Assembly (NCBI GenBank): GCA_964607375.1 | Contig: CAZSJY010000001.1 | Coordinates: forward strand, 3,267-67,266 | Direction of reading: 5' to 3' | DNA from: JACNLC01 sp964607375 | GTDB lineage: Bacteria; Fidelibacterota; Marinisomatia; SCGC-AAA003-L08; JACNLC01 | Length of the DNA stretch: 64,000 nt | Shown here: piece by piece, positions 54,956 to 63,970 of the stretch | How the letters are laid out: each line of letters opens with the position of its first letter | How positions within the stretch are numbered: the first letter of the stretch is position 1 | Made by a program: the position numbers and the translations under genes | Notes under the pieces: model-generated | Database searches by the model: none | The model's input: only the letters and a program-made list of their open reading frames with translations | Told to the model about the DNA's origin: nothing

Positions 54956-57457
54956 ATGGTAGATATCGTTGGAGGAATAACACAGGATCGCGACATTGTC
55001 GAGGAAATGCATGAGTCGTATCTAAATTACTCAATGTCAGTAATTGTAAGCCGTGCTTTACCCGATGTAAGAGACGGACTAAAACCAGTACATCGCAGAG
55101 TTTTATTTGGGACATCTGAGCTTGGTGCGAACTGGAATAGAAGATATAAAAAATGTGCAAGAATTGTCGGAGAAGTGTTGGGTAAATATCACCCTCATGG
55201 AGATTCTTCTGTATATGACGCTCTCGCCAGAATGGCTCAACCATGGTCTTTACGCTACCCACTTATGGATGGACAGGGTAACTTCGGGTCTATCGACGGA
55301 GATAAAGCTGCAGCAATGCGTTATACAGAAGCACGAATGGCTAAAGTATCTTCAGAAATGATGAAAGACCTAGAAAAAGAAACCGTAAACTGGAACCCGA
55401 ACTTTGACGACACCCTAAAAGAACCCACAGTTCTTCCATCAATGATACCAAACCTTTTAATGAATGGTGCAGACGGGATCGCAGTAGGCATGGCAACAAA
55501 AATACCGCCACATAATCTAAAAGAATTGTTATCGGGGCTCATTGCTCTCATTGAAGACCAAACCACTACAGTCGAAGATTTAATTGAATTCCACATAAAA
55601 GGACCAGACTTTCCAACTGGTGGAATAATTCTTGGCACAGATGGAATAAAGGATGCCTATACCAAGGGTCGTGGCAAAATAGTAATGCGCGCAAGGGCGC
55701 GGATTGAGGAAAGCCAAAGAGGAAGAGAAAGTATTATTATCAACGAACTTCCTTATCAAGTAAACAAAGCAAATCTAATAGAAAAAATTGCAGATACTGC
55801 TCGAAACAAAAAGATAGAAGGCATTTCAGATATTAGAGACGAATCCGATAAAGACGGAATTAGAATTGTTATTGATATAAAAAGAGACGCAATAGCAGAT
55901 GTTGTCCTAAATAACTTATTTAAACACACACAGCTTCAAGATTCTTATGGTGTAATAATGTTAGCTTTGGTTGACGGCGTTCCAAAGGTGATGAACTTAA
56001 AAGAAGTTCTTGTTCATTTCTTAAACTTCCGGAGAGATGTTATAATTCGACGAACCAAATTTGAATTAAATGAAGCCGAAGAAAGAGCTCATATATTGGA
56101 AGGTTTAAAAATAGCTCTCGACAACATAGATGAGGTGATAAAAATCATCAAGGCATCGAAAAGTCCAGCCGAAGCTCTGCTAGCACTTATGGAACAGTTT
56201 AATCTTTCAGAAAAACAAACCAAAGCAATTCTGGACATGAGACTCCAAAAACTTACATCTTTAGAAACATATAAAATTGTTATTGAATACAAAGAACTTC
56301 TGAAATTGATTGAAAAACTAAAAACAATTTTAAGTAGCCACGACCTTCAGAGCGCTATAATGAAGGAAGAGCTTGGGGAAATCCTAAAATCCTATGGAGA
56401 TGATAGATTAACGGAAATAGTCGAAGGTTCCGGAGCCTTGAACATTGAAGATATGATAGCTGATGAAGATATGGTAATCACCATTACACATAGTGGTTTT
56501 ATTAAAAGATTGCCGTCCTCTAACTGGCGCAGGCAAAGGCGAGGCGGCAGAGGAATGAAGGGTGCACACGCAAAAGAAGACGATTTTGTCGAACATCTAT
56601 TTATTGCATCAACACACAATTATATTTTATTTTTCTCTAATAAAGGAAAATGCTACTGGTTAAAAGTACATGAGATTCCGGTTGCCGGAAGAGCTTCGAG
56701 GGGCAGAGCTGTAGTTAACTTAATTGGTTGTGAGTCAGGAGAAAAAGTAGAAGCATTTGTTTCAGTAAAAGAGTTTAATGAAACAGATTTTATTGTGATG
56801 GCAACAAAAAAGGGTATAATTAAAAGAACAGCTCTTTTGCAATATAGCCGACCAAGAAAAGGTGGAATCTTCGCAATTGAAATTAGAGATGGAGACGAAC
56901 TTATCGACGCGAAAATTACTGATGGTAGTCAAGATATCATTTTAGGAACAAGTAATGGTAAGTCAATAAGGTTCAATGAAAATGGTGTGCGCCCAACAGG
57001 AAGAAAGACAATGGGGGTGAAAGGAATTACCCTAAGCTCCGAAGAAGACTATGTTGTTGGAATGATTATAGTCAAAAGGGAAGGAACAATTTTAGTTGCT
57101 ACAAACAGAGGATATGGCAAACGAACAAACGTTTTGGAATACCGAATTCAAAATAGAAGTGGTAAGGGAGTAATAACAGTAAAAACGACTGAAAAGGTTG
57201 GGAAAATGGTTGCAATGCTAGAGGTGGTAGATACAGACGATCTTATGATTATTACCGACCATGGAATTATGATTCGTCAATCAGTAAAAGATATTAGAAC
57301 AATAGGAAGAAATACTCAAGGTGTCCGCTTGTTAAAACTTGATGAGGGGGCAAGCATTTCTTCAATAACACGGGTAATGGAAAAAAATGAAAACTCAGAA
57401 GACGAAGAAATACAAATAAAACCTCATGAAAACCACAACATTTCGGAAGATGCATGA
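54956..57457 (+). CDS. gyrA: DNA gyrase subunit A
   Basis: The cleavage subunit has catalytic Tyr123 in 'AMRYTEARM', the winged helix with 'KPVHRRVLFG' and 'GKYHPHGDSSVYDALARMAQPW', and a six-bladed C-terminal domain. The GyrA box 'QRRGGRG' (near residue 527) separates it from ParC and implies negative supercoiling activity. At quinolone-determining positions equivalent to E. coli 83 and 87 it has Ser84 and Asp88, the sensitive state. 833 residues is normal. Its stop overlaps yggS (ATGA). Confidence 0.98.
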   Translation: MVDIVGGITQDRDIVEEMHESYLNYSMSVIVSRALPDVRDGLKPVHRRVLFGTSELGANWNRRYKKCARIVGEVLGKYHPHGDSSVYDALARMAQPWSLRYPLMDGQGNFGSIDGDKAAAMRYTEARMAKVSSEMMKDLEKETVNWNPNFDDTLKEPTVLPSMIPNLLMNGADGIAVGMATKIPPHNLKELLSGLIALIEDQTTTVEDLIEFHIKGPDFPTGGIILGTDGIKDAYTKGRGKIVMRARARIEESQRGRESIIINELPYQVNKANLIEKIADTARNKKIEGISDIRDESDKDGIRIVIDIKRDAIADVVLNNLFKHTQLQDSYGVIMLALVDGVPKVMNLKEVLVHFLNFRRDVIIRRTKFELNEAEERAHILEGLKIALDNIDEVIKIIKASKSPAEALLALMEQFNLSEKQTKAILDMRLQKLTSLETYKIVIEYKELLKLIEKLKTILSSHDLQSAIMKEELGEILKSYGDDRLTEIVEGSGALNIEDMIADEDMVITITHSGFIKRLPSSNWRRQRRGGRGMKGAHAKEDDFVEHLFIASTHNYILFFSNKGKCYWLKVHEIPVAGRASRGRAVVNLIGCESGEKVEAFVSVKEFNETDFIVMATKKGIIKRTALLQYSRPRKGGIFAIEIRDGDELIDAKITDGSQDIILGTSNGKSIRFNENGVRPTGRKTMGVKGITLSSEEDYVVGMIIVKREGTILVATNRGYGKRTNVLEYRIQNRSGKGVITVKTTEKVGKMVAMLEVVDTDDLMIITDHGIMIRQSVKDIRTIGRNTQGVRLLKLDEGASISSITRVMEKNENSEDEEIQIKPHENHNISEDA

Positions 57458-58152
57458 TAGGTGGATTGAACCCAAACATTAATGCAGAAATCATATATAA
57501 AAGGATAGCAAAATCCTCTGAAAAGGTAAACAGAAAACCAAATGACATTACTATTGTTGCTGTAACTAAATCTTTTCCAGTTACATCAATGATTTCTGCT
57601 TTTGAAAAGGGGTTTTCAGTTTTAGGAGAAAGCCGAATCCAAGAAACAGAAAAGAAGCTACCACATTATCCTTATAGGGACAAAACAGAACTTCACCTTA
57701 TAGGTCACCTCCAGGGAAATAAGGCGAAAAAAGCCACAACCATTTATGATGTAATTCAATCTGTCGATTCAATTAAACTAGCGCATAGATTAAACTCAAT
57801 CAACGAACAACAAAAAACCAATCAGAGAATATTCTTTCAAATAAATACAGGCAACGATCCAAATAAATTTGGTATAACAAAGGACGCAGCCACAGATCTT
57901 TGCATTCAAGTTAGCGAACTTCCGAACATTGTGCTGGAAGGTTTAATGGTTATCGCACCACTCACTAAAGAAGAGCACATCTTGAGACAAACATTTTCAG
58001 AAACAAGAAAGATTAGAGATGAACTAATATCTCAAGGGGTTAAGAAGTGCAAAAACCTCTCCATGGGAATGTCTGGAGATTTTGAAATTGCAATAGAAGA
58101 AGGAGCAACACACATAAGGCTTGGCACAGCTCTGTTTGGAGAAAGAAAATGA
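57454..58152 (+). CDS. yggS: YggS-type pyridoxal phosphate homeostasis protein
   Basis: A 232-residue single-domain alanine-racemase-fold protein that holds PLP on Lys39 ('VAVTKSF'). Other hallmarks are 'LGESRIQE', 'HLIGHLQGNK', 'QINTGNDPNKFG', 'GLMVIAPL' and 'LSMGMSGDFEIAIEEGATHIRLGTALFG'. It controls free PLP and amino-acid pools; it is not a racemase. It overlaps gyrA and the following small gene by four bases each. Confidence 0.95.
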   Translation: MIGGLNPNINAEIIYKRIAKSSEKVNRKPNDITIVAVTKSFPVTSMISAFEKGFSVLGESRIQETEKKLPHYPYRDKTELHLIGHLQGNKAKKATTIYDVIQSVDSIKLAHRLNSINEQQKTNQRIFFQINTGNDPNKFGITKDAATDLCIQVSELPNIVLEGLMVIAPLTKEEHILRQTFSETRKIRDELISQGVKKCKNLSMGMSGDFEIAIEEGATHIRLGTALFGERK

Positions 58153-58592
58153 ATACTATAATTACACAACAACTATATGATAGGGCAATAGACATAATTC
58201 TTCCAGATGGTTTTATTGTTGATCCGACAAATATCAACAAAGTTATTAACATGCTTAGAACTATAAAAAAACAAAGTAAAACACTTAATGTCTATGACAT
58301 CACCAAGAACATTAAAAGAAAAAGTGGAGAAGTAATACATGTCAACGACCACGTAAACAAAACAGGCTACAACCCACTTATTAAGTATCAGAAAGAACTA
58401 AACATAGATTTTATAGATGTCTCTAAATTATATCAAAAACATAAGGATGGAATTATAACTGTCTGCGTAGGCAATACAGAGGACACAAAAGAAATTAAAT
58501 ATCCATCGACCTATTTGTGTAATATTTCCATTTTAGCTAATTCAATTGGAATCAAAAAAATTAATGCAATGCTTATAAATTATACATTATGA
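58149..58592 (+). CDS. Unknown protein with purine-nucleoside-phosphorylase-like motif
   Basis: I do not firmly recognise this 147-residue protein. Its middle reads 'HVNDHVNKTGYNPLI' followed 14 residues later by 'FIDVSKLY'. This recalls the PNP/MTAP signature 'DHINLTGxNPL ... F-DMSxxY' of the larger (~270-residue) trimeric purine nucleoside phosphorylases. The N-terminal phosphate-binding part and most of the C-terminal substrate site are missing by length. It may be a shortened, repurposed relative or a chance match. There is no signal peptide. It overlaps both neighbours by four bases, so it is clearly a translated member of the run. Confidence 0.6.
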   Translation: MNTIITQQLYDRAIDIILPDGFIVDPTNINKVINMLRTIKKQSKTLNVYDITKNIKRKSGEVIHVNDHVNKTGYNPLIKYQKELNIDFIDVSKLYQKHKDGIITVCVGNTEDTKEIKYPSTYLCNISILANSIGIKKINAMLINYTL

Positions 58593-59041
58593 AAAAATTT
58601 ATTAGTGACTTCATATCTGGATTGATTTTTCCTGCTATAGTGCTTCCTTTTGCAATGTTGGGAATGTTGTGTTCTGAGAACATGTCCTTAATCATTGATT
58701 ATCCGATCTTTATGTTACCATGGGTATGGGGTTTATGGAATGCTATCTTCTCAATATCAAAAAAAATAATTCCTTTTAGTAATGAAAAAAATGCAATAAC
58801 AGTTCATGGAGCAATTCTTGGGCTGCTGTTGTCATTTTTAATTGTTTATTATTATGAAATTACCAAGATTGCAAAAATATTTACAAGCAACACATCGTCG
58901 GAAACCATAAAAATAATTGAAATCTCTACAATAATTTTCATTACATTCTTCTACGCATCTTTGTGGAGGTGGATAGTGAACCCACTTAATACGATTTTTA
59001 GCAAAAAACATCAAAAATACAATGATGAAAATTCTCTGTAG
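58589..59041 (+). CDS. Small integral membrane protein, unknown
   Basis: A 150-residue protein with about four transmembrane helices (about 9-28, 36-56, 70-90, 108-128), a positive loop (SKKIIPFSNEKN) between helices 2 and 3, and a polar C-terminus (SKKHQKYNDENSL). No family is recognised. It overlaps the preceding gene by four bases and the asparaginase gene by 20, so it is co-translated with genes of amino-acid metabolism; a transport or regulatory role is possible but unsupported. Confidence 0.7.
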   Translation: MKKFISDFISGLIFPAIVLPFAMLGMLCSENMSLIIDYPIFMLPWVWGLWNAIFSISKKIIPFSNEKNAITVHGAILGLLLSFLIVYYYEITKIAKIFTSNTSSETIKIIEISTIIFITFFYASLWRWIVNPLNTIFSKKHQKYNDENSL

Positions 59042-60017
59042 AATTACCAGAGGAGAAGCTTGCGAAAGCATACACATCGTGCATGCTGTTGTAGTTAACG
59101 AAAGGCAGGAAATCATATTTTCAGCTGGTAATCCTGAATTTTTGACCTGTGCCAGGTCATCCATTAAACCTTTTCAAGCGTCAGCATCAATTTTGTTAGG
59201 AGCAACAGAACATTTTGGATTTTCAGAGGACGAACTCGCCCTTATGTGTGCATCACATAGCGGTCAAGACATTCATGTAAAAACAGCTAAATCTATGGCA
59301 AACAAAATGGGCATTAACAGTAGATATTATGAATGCGGAAGCCACCCACCATATCACGCTGCAACCAGACACAGAATAATTAGAACATCCGAAATACCGA
59401 CAAACTTCCACAACAACTGTTCAGGTAAACACTCTGGGATGTTGGCATTGTCGTTGTTTCTAAAAGCTCAAACAAAAAATTACACGAAACAAAACCATCC
59501 TGCTCAAAAAGAAATTTTAAAGCAAATTGAGAAAATATCAAATTTTTCAATTTCAATTTTAAGCATAGATGGATGTAGTGCCCCAACCCCATTTCTTCCA
59601 TTAAGCAAAATAGCGACTATGTTTCAAAAACTGGGGAGCAAAAAATATCCTGAACTAGAGAAACTGTATAATGCTATGACAAACTACCCCTTTCTTGTTG
59701 GAGGCACAGATAGGTTTGACACTGACTACATAAAAGCAATGAAAGGAAGGTCTATAACAAAAATTGGAGGAGAAGCAATTAGGGGGGGCTCAATGAAAAC
59801 TGAAAAGTATGGAAATATAGGTATAGCGCTAAAGGTACAAGATGGCAACAAAAGAGCTCTTGATCCATCACTAATAGAAATACTAAAACACCTTGATATT
59901 ATTTCTCCTAATGAAATTGAACAACTTAAGATATATGAAACTCCTTCTATTTATAATCATAGAAAAATTGAAATTGGCAAGGTAATTCCAGAAATTGTGA
60001 AGGAAAAATATGATTAA
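59022..60017 (+). CDS. Asparaginase (Rhizobium etli ReAV-like, PF06089 type)
   Basis: A 331-residue serine-hydrolase-like asparaginase unrelated to the E. coli AnsA/AnsB fold. The catalytic pattern fits the ReAV class: S46-x2-K49 in 'RSSIKPFQ', S80 in 'ASHSGQD', and a zinc-site set C133, K136 ('NNCSGKHSGM'), D183 and C185 ('SIDGCSAP'). It would convert asparagine to aspartate and ammonia in the cytoplasm; there is no signal peptide. The downstream nadACB genes use aspartate, which gives a plausible link. Overlaps its neighbours by 20 and 8 bases. Confidence 0.88.
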   Translation: MMKILCRITRGEACESIHIVHAVVVNERQEIIFSAGNPEFLTCARSSIKPFQASASILLGATEHFGFSEDELALMCASHSGQDIHVKTAKSMANKMGINSRYYECGSHPPYHAATRHRIIRTSEIPTNFHNNCSGKHSGMLALSLFLKAQTKNYTKQNHPAQKEILKQIEKISNFSISILSIDGCSAPTPFLPLSKIATMFQKLGSKKYPELEKLYNAMTNYPFLVGGTDRFDTDYIKAMKGRSITKIGGEAIRGGSMKTEKYGNIGIALKVQDGNKRALDPSLIEILKHLDIISPNEIEQLKIYETPSIYNHRKIEIGKVIPEIVKEKYD

Positions 60018-60624
60018 TTCAAAACACAAAAACAAAACACTAGAAACGATATTTTCTCGTCATAGCATAAGAAACTTTTTAGACAAGCCCGTGGATAAAG
60101 ACTTAATCCACACAATATTACAAGCAGCCAACCAAGCACCCTCCGCACATAACTCACAATCTTGGAGGTTTATTCAAATAAATGGAGAGAAGAAGAAAGA
60201 ATTAGTTGAGTTAATTAATCAAACAGCTTCCCAATTTCCACGCACTTCATCCGCATTGTTGAGAATGTCCTCACGAAGCATAACATCAGCACCGACAGTT
60301 ATCGCAGTAACAAACACGGGGGAACTTGTACAACACGGACAAAAAATGTTTAAAATAAGCGAGAAAAAGGCATACGACTTTTTCAGAACCATGGAAATTC
60401 AAAATTCAGCAGCAGCAGTAGAAAATATGATGATAGCGGCAACATCTCTTGGACTTGGTACAGTATGGCTTGGTATTTTGTTTTTAATCAAAAGAGAAAT
60501 TTTAGAATTTCTCGGGGAACCTGACGGAGAATTTATGGCAGTTATTCCTGTTGGATTTCCAAAAAGAGAACCCAAAAGCCCAAAAAAACGAGACCTTGAC
60601 ATTATTGCTAAAGAATTAAGCTAA
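60010..60624 (+). CDS. Nitroreductase-family FMN oxidoreductase
   Basis: A 204-residue protein with the nitroreductase pattern: 'FSRHSIRNFLDKPVDKDLIHTILQAANQAPSAHNSQSWRFI' holds the FMN phosphate-contact arginines and Ser, and 'AAVENMMIAATSLGLGTVWLGIL' and 'VIPVGFPKREP' complete the fold. It reduces nitro, quinone or other substrates with NAD(P)H; the true substrate is unknown. It sits between the asparaginase (8-base overlap) and nadA (27-base gap). Confidence 0.9.
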   Translation: MINSKHKNKTLETIFSRHSIRNFLDKPVDKDLIHTILQAANQAPSAHNSQSWRFIQINGEKKKELVELINQTASQFPRTSSALLRMSSRSITSAPTVIAVTNTGELVQHGQKMFKISEKKAYDFFRTMEIQNSAAAVENMMIAATSLGLGTVWLGILFLIKREILEFLGEPDGEFMAVIPVGFPKREPKSPKKRDLDIIAKELS

Positions 60625-60651
60625 ATCTAACAACCGTTAAACATGTAAATT

Positions 60652-61578
60652 ATGACTATGGATGATTTATTTAAAAAATTGAATAGACTAAAAAAAGAGC
60701 GTAATGCTGTAGTGTTGGCTCACTATTACCAAGATGATGACATTCAAGATGTTGCTGATTTTATGGGCGACAGCCTTGCGCTTGCACAACAAGCACAAAG
60801 AACTGAAGCAGAAGTAATATTATTTTGTGGAGTTCATTTTATGGCAGAAACAGCCAAAATATTAAATCCAACAAAAACTGTTTTAATTCCAGACATCGAG
60901 GCAGGCTGTTCTCTTGCAGACAGCGTTAAAACAGATTCCTTTAAACTGTGGCGCGAGAAATATTCAGACCACAAAGTAATATCGTACATAAATTGCACAG
61001 CAGAGACAAAGGCAATGTCTGATGTAATTTGCACTTCATCTAACGCAGAAACAGTAGTCAATAGCTTTCCAAAAAACCAAAAACTAATTTTTGCACCAGA
61101 TAAATATCTTGGATCATATTTAAACAAAAAATTAGATAAAAACATGAAACTCTGGAACGGCTCATGCCAAGTTCATGAAATATTTTCTGAGAAAGAAATC
61201 GTTAAATTAAAAGAAAGGCACAACGATGCGAAAGTGCTAGCACATCCAGAGTGTCCTGAACCAATTTTAAACCATGCTGACTATGTGGGTTCTACAACAG
61301 GTATTATTAAATTTTCATACAAAGACAGTGCAACAACATTTATTGTAGCAACTGAACCTGGTGTAATTCACCAAATGGAGAAAACTTCTCCAAGCAAAAC
61401 ATTCATTCCAGCACCAAGCACTGACGGATGTGCATGCAATATTTGTTCACACATGAAACTCAATACGATAGAGAAAATGGTAAACGCATTAGAAACTATG
61501 ACGCCTGAAATTAAAATGAACGAGAAATTAAGACTAAAAGCATTGCAACCACTACAAAAAATGTTGGATTTAAGTTGA
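60652..61578 (+). CDS. nadA: Quinolinate synthase
   Basis: An oxygen-sensitive [4Fe-4S] enzyme that condenses iminoaspartate with dihydroxyacetone phosphate to quinolinate. The three cluster cysteines match known positions: C86 ('EAGCSLAD'), C172 ('GSCQVHE') and C260 ('DGCACNIC'). Also seen are 'AHYYQDDDIQDVADFMGDSLALAQQA' and 'HPECPEPI---ADYVGSTTG'. 308 residues is standard. Its stop overlaps the nadC start. Confidence 0.97.
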   Translation: MTMDDLFKKLNRLKKERNAVVLAHYYQDDDIQDVADFMGDSLALAQQAQRTEAEVILFCGVHFMAETAKILNPTKTVLIPDIEAGCSLADSVKTDSFKLWREKYSDHKVISYINCTAETKAMSDVICTSSNAETVVNSFPKNQKLIFAPDKYLGSYLNKKLDKNMKLWNGSCQVHEIFSEKEIVKLKERHNDAKVLAHPECPEPILNHADYVGSTTGIIKFSYKDSATTFIVATEPGVIHQMEKTSPSKTFIPAPSTDGCACNICSHMKLNTIEKMVNALETMTPEIKMNEKLRLKALQPLQKMLDLS

Positions 61579-62435
61579 TAGAATACACACAATATAAAAC
61601 TCTTTCTAAAGAATATGTTCAAAGAAAAATTGACCAGTTTATAGAAGAAGATATGCCAGAAGGAGACAAAACAACTGCATCAACCGTATCTAAAAAAAAC
61701 CACAGCATAGCAGAATTTCAAGCAGTTGAAGATATGATATTTGCTGGCGAACATGTAATCCCATATGCCTTTAACGAAAGCTGTAAAATAAGAATGTTGG
61801 TAACGGACGGAACACAGATAACAGAGGGACAAGTTATTGCAAAAGTAGAGGGAAAATCTACAGAAATACTATCACGAGAAAGAGTAGTGTTAAACTTAAT
61901 TCAAAGACTGTGCGGAATTGCTACCTTAACTCGGAAATACACAGAATTAGCACAGAAATATAATGTAAGAATTTTAGATACGCGCAAAACAACACCAGGA
62001 ATTAGAATGTTTGAAAAGTATGCAGTTACAGCGGGTGGGGGATATAATCACAGATTAGACCTTTCTTCAGGAATTTTGATAAAGGATAACCATATACAAT
62101 CAGCAGGAAGTATAACAATGGCAGTAAAAAACTGCAAGCAAAACTCTCTTGATTTACCAATAGAATTAGAAGTGGACCGAATAGAGCAAATAAAAGAAGG
62201 TCTAACAGCTGGAGTAGATGGATTTTTGTTGGACAACATGTCACCCGAAACAACTAAAAATGCAGTTAAAATTATTAGACAAAACTCAGAATACATCTTC
62301 ATAGAATCCTCTGGAGGTATTAATCTACAAACACTAAGTGGTTATTTAGAAACTGGAATTGACGCAGTTTCTGTTGGTGCACTTACACATAGCGTACGAG
62401 GAATGGACATCAGACTGGAGTTTGTTACAAAATGA
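61575..62435 (+). CDS. nadC: Nicotinate-nucleotide diphosphorylase (carboxylating)
   Basis: It converts quinolinate and PRPP to nicotinate mononucleotide. Signatures are 'EDMPEGDKTTAS', 'NLIQRLCGIATLTRKY', 'ILDTRKTTPGIR', 'GGGYNHRLDLSSGILIKDNHI' and 'ESSGGINLQTLSGYLETGIDAVSVGALTHS'. The start is TTG at 61575, overlapping the nadA stop (TTGA); 286 residues fit the family. The end overlaps nadB by four bases. Confidence 0.97.
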   Translation: MIEYTQYKTLSKEYVQRKIDQFIEEDMPEGDKTTASTVSKKNHSIAEFQAVEDMIFAGEHVIPYAFNESCKIRMLVTDGTQITEGQVIAKVEGKSTEILSRERVVLNLIQRLCGIATLTRKYTELAQKYNVRILDTRKTTPGIRMFEKYAVTAGGGYNHRLDLSSGILIKDNHIQSAGSITMAVKNCKQNSLDLPIELEVDRIEQIKEGLTAGVDGFLLDNMSPETTKNAVKIIRQNSEYIFIESSGGINLQTLSGYLETGIDAVSVGALTHSVRGMDIRLEFVTK

Positions 62436-63970
62436 AAACAGAAATTTTAGTAATAGGTTCAGGTTTAGCAGGAGCAGTATCCGCCATAACTGCTGCTGAT
62501 TTGGGAAAGAAGGTTTTGTTAGTAACAAAAATGCCTAATTTAATGAGCGGAAGCACCCCCCATGCTCAAGGTGGAATTGTTTATAAAGGGGAAACCGATT
62601 CAGCAGAAAAACTCGAGAGAGACATAAAAACCGCAGGAGCTGGCCATTGCTGGGAATCAGCAGTGCATCTATTATGTAAAGAAGGACCAAAAACAGTAGA
62701 TGAAGTTTTGATTAATCGACTGGGTGTAGATTTTGATAAATCCGATAACACTAACCTAGATCTAACATCAGAAGCTGCACATTCTGAACCAAGAATAATA
62801 CACAGCAAAGATCAAACCGGAAAGACAATTCAAGAATCTATTATAAACGAAATTTATAATCACAAAAACATCAAAGTTCTTACCCAACATACAGCAATAG
62901 ACTTACTCACCTTATCCCATCATTCAAAAGATTGCAGGGATATCTACAAAAAACCTGCTTGTTTTGGCACGATGATATTAAACAATGCTACAAGTGATAT
63001 TTTTCCGATTTTTGCTTCCAAAACAATTTTAGCTACAGGCGGGTTGGGTCAGATATTTCTCCATACTTCAAACCCAACAGAATCTCGCGGTGATGGAATA
63101 GCAATGGCATGGCGTGCAGGTGCAAGATGTTTTAATTTACAATACACCCAATTTCACCCAACAACACTATATCACGCAAGCGGAAGATTTTTAATATCAG
63201 AATCATTGCGCGGTGAAGGGGCTAGACTTGTTGATTTTAACGGTAAAGAATTTATGAAAACATTGCACAAACTTGGATCATTAGCACCAAGAGATGTAGT
63301 TGCTCGAGGAATCCACCAAACAATGCTGGACACAGACCACCCCTGCGTGTATTTAGATATTTCTCACAAAAATACAAGATGGATAAAAAACAGATTTCCT
63401 GCGATTTATGAGCACTGTTTTGATATAGGAATTGATATTACAAAAGAAAAAATACCAGTAGTCCCATCGGCGCATTATAGCTGTGGTGGAGTAGGAGTAA
63501 ACCTTAAAGGAAAAACATCATTGAAAAGATTATATGCAGTTGGGGAAGTTTCTTGCACAGGAGTACACGGAGCAAACCGTTTAGCTAGCACATCTCTTTT
63601 AGAATCGTTAGTTTGGGGGGTGGTTGCAGGTAAAGACGCTTCGATAGAAAATGAAAATGACAACTACTTTCCTGATATCGAGCCTTGGAAATTAGAACAG
63701 AAAGAAATTGATCCTGCTCTTATTACACAGGACTGGTTAACCATAAAAAATACAATGTGGAATTATGTAGGATTGGTTAGAACTCTTCCCAGATTACTGA
63801 GAGCAAAAACAATTCTTAGGCATTTACAAACCGAGTTTGAACAATTTTATCAAAAGGTAAAATTAACTGATGATATTATTGGACTTCGCAACGGAATTCA
63901 AACAGCCATTGCCGTAACCGATGCTACAATAGAAGCTCGCGAAAGCAGAGGAACACACTATTTGAAGTAA
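62432..63970 (+). CDS. nadB: L-aspartate oxidase
   Basis: A flavoenzyme that oxidises L-aspartate to iminoaspartate, the first step of de novo NAD synthesis. It has the FAD motif 'VIGSGLAGAVSAITAAD' (7-23), 'HAQGGIVY', 'ATGGLGQIFLHTSNP', 'GDGIAMAWRAGA', 'QFHPTTLY' and 'AHYSCGGVGVN', and ends with the helical domain. 512 residues is normal. It completes the nadA-nadC-nadB operon; only 30 bases of the window remain after it. Confidence 0.97.
   Translation: MKTEILVIGSGLAGAVSAITAADLGKKVLLVTKMPNLMSGSTPHAQGGIVYKGETDSAEKLERDIKTAGAGHCWESAVHLLCKEGPKTVDEVLINRLGVDFDKSDNTNLDLTSEAAHSEPRIIHSKDQTGKTIQESIINEIYNHKNIKVLTQHTAIDLLTLSHHSKDCRDIYKKPACFGTMILNNATSDIFPIFASKTILATGGLGQIFLHTSNPTESRGDGIAMAWRAGARCFNLQYTQFHPTTLYHASGRFLISESLRGEGARLVDFNGKEFMKTLHKLGSLAPRDVVARGIHQTMLDTDHPCVYLDISHKNTRWIKNRFPAIYEHCFDIGIDITKEKIPVVPSAHYSCGGVGVNLKGKTSLKRLYAVGEVSCTGVHGANRLASTSLLESLVWGVVAGKDASIENENDNYFPDIEPWKLEQKEIDPALITQDWLTIKNTMWNYVGLVRTLPRLLRAKTILRHLQTEFEQFYQKVKLTDDIIGLRNGIQTAIAVTDATIEARESRGTHYLK

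Noticed and set aside
60091..60115. GTGGATAA and TTAATCCACA near the start of the nitroreductase gene, resembling a pair of DnaA boxes.
   Set aside because: Each has a mismatch to TTATCCACA, they lie in coding sequence, and there is no further cluster.
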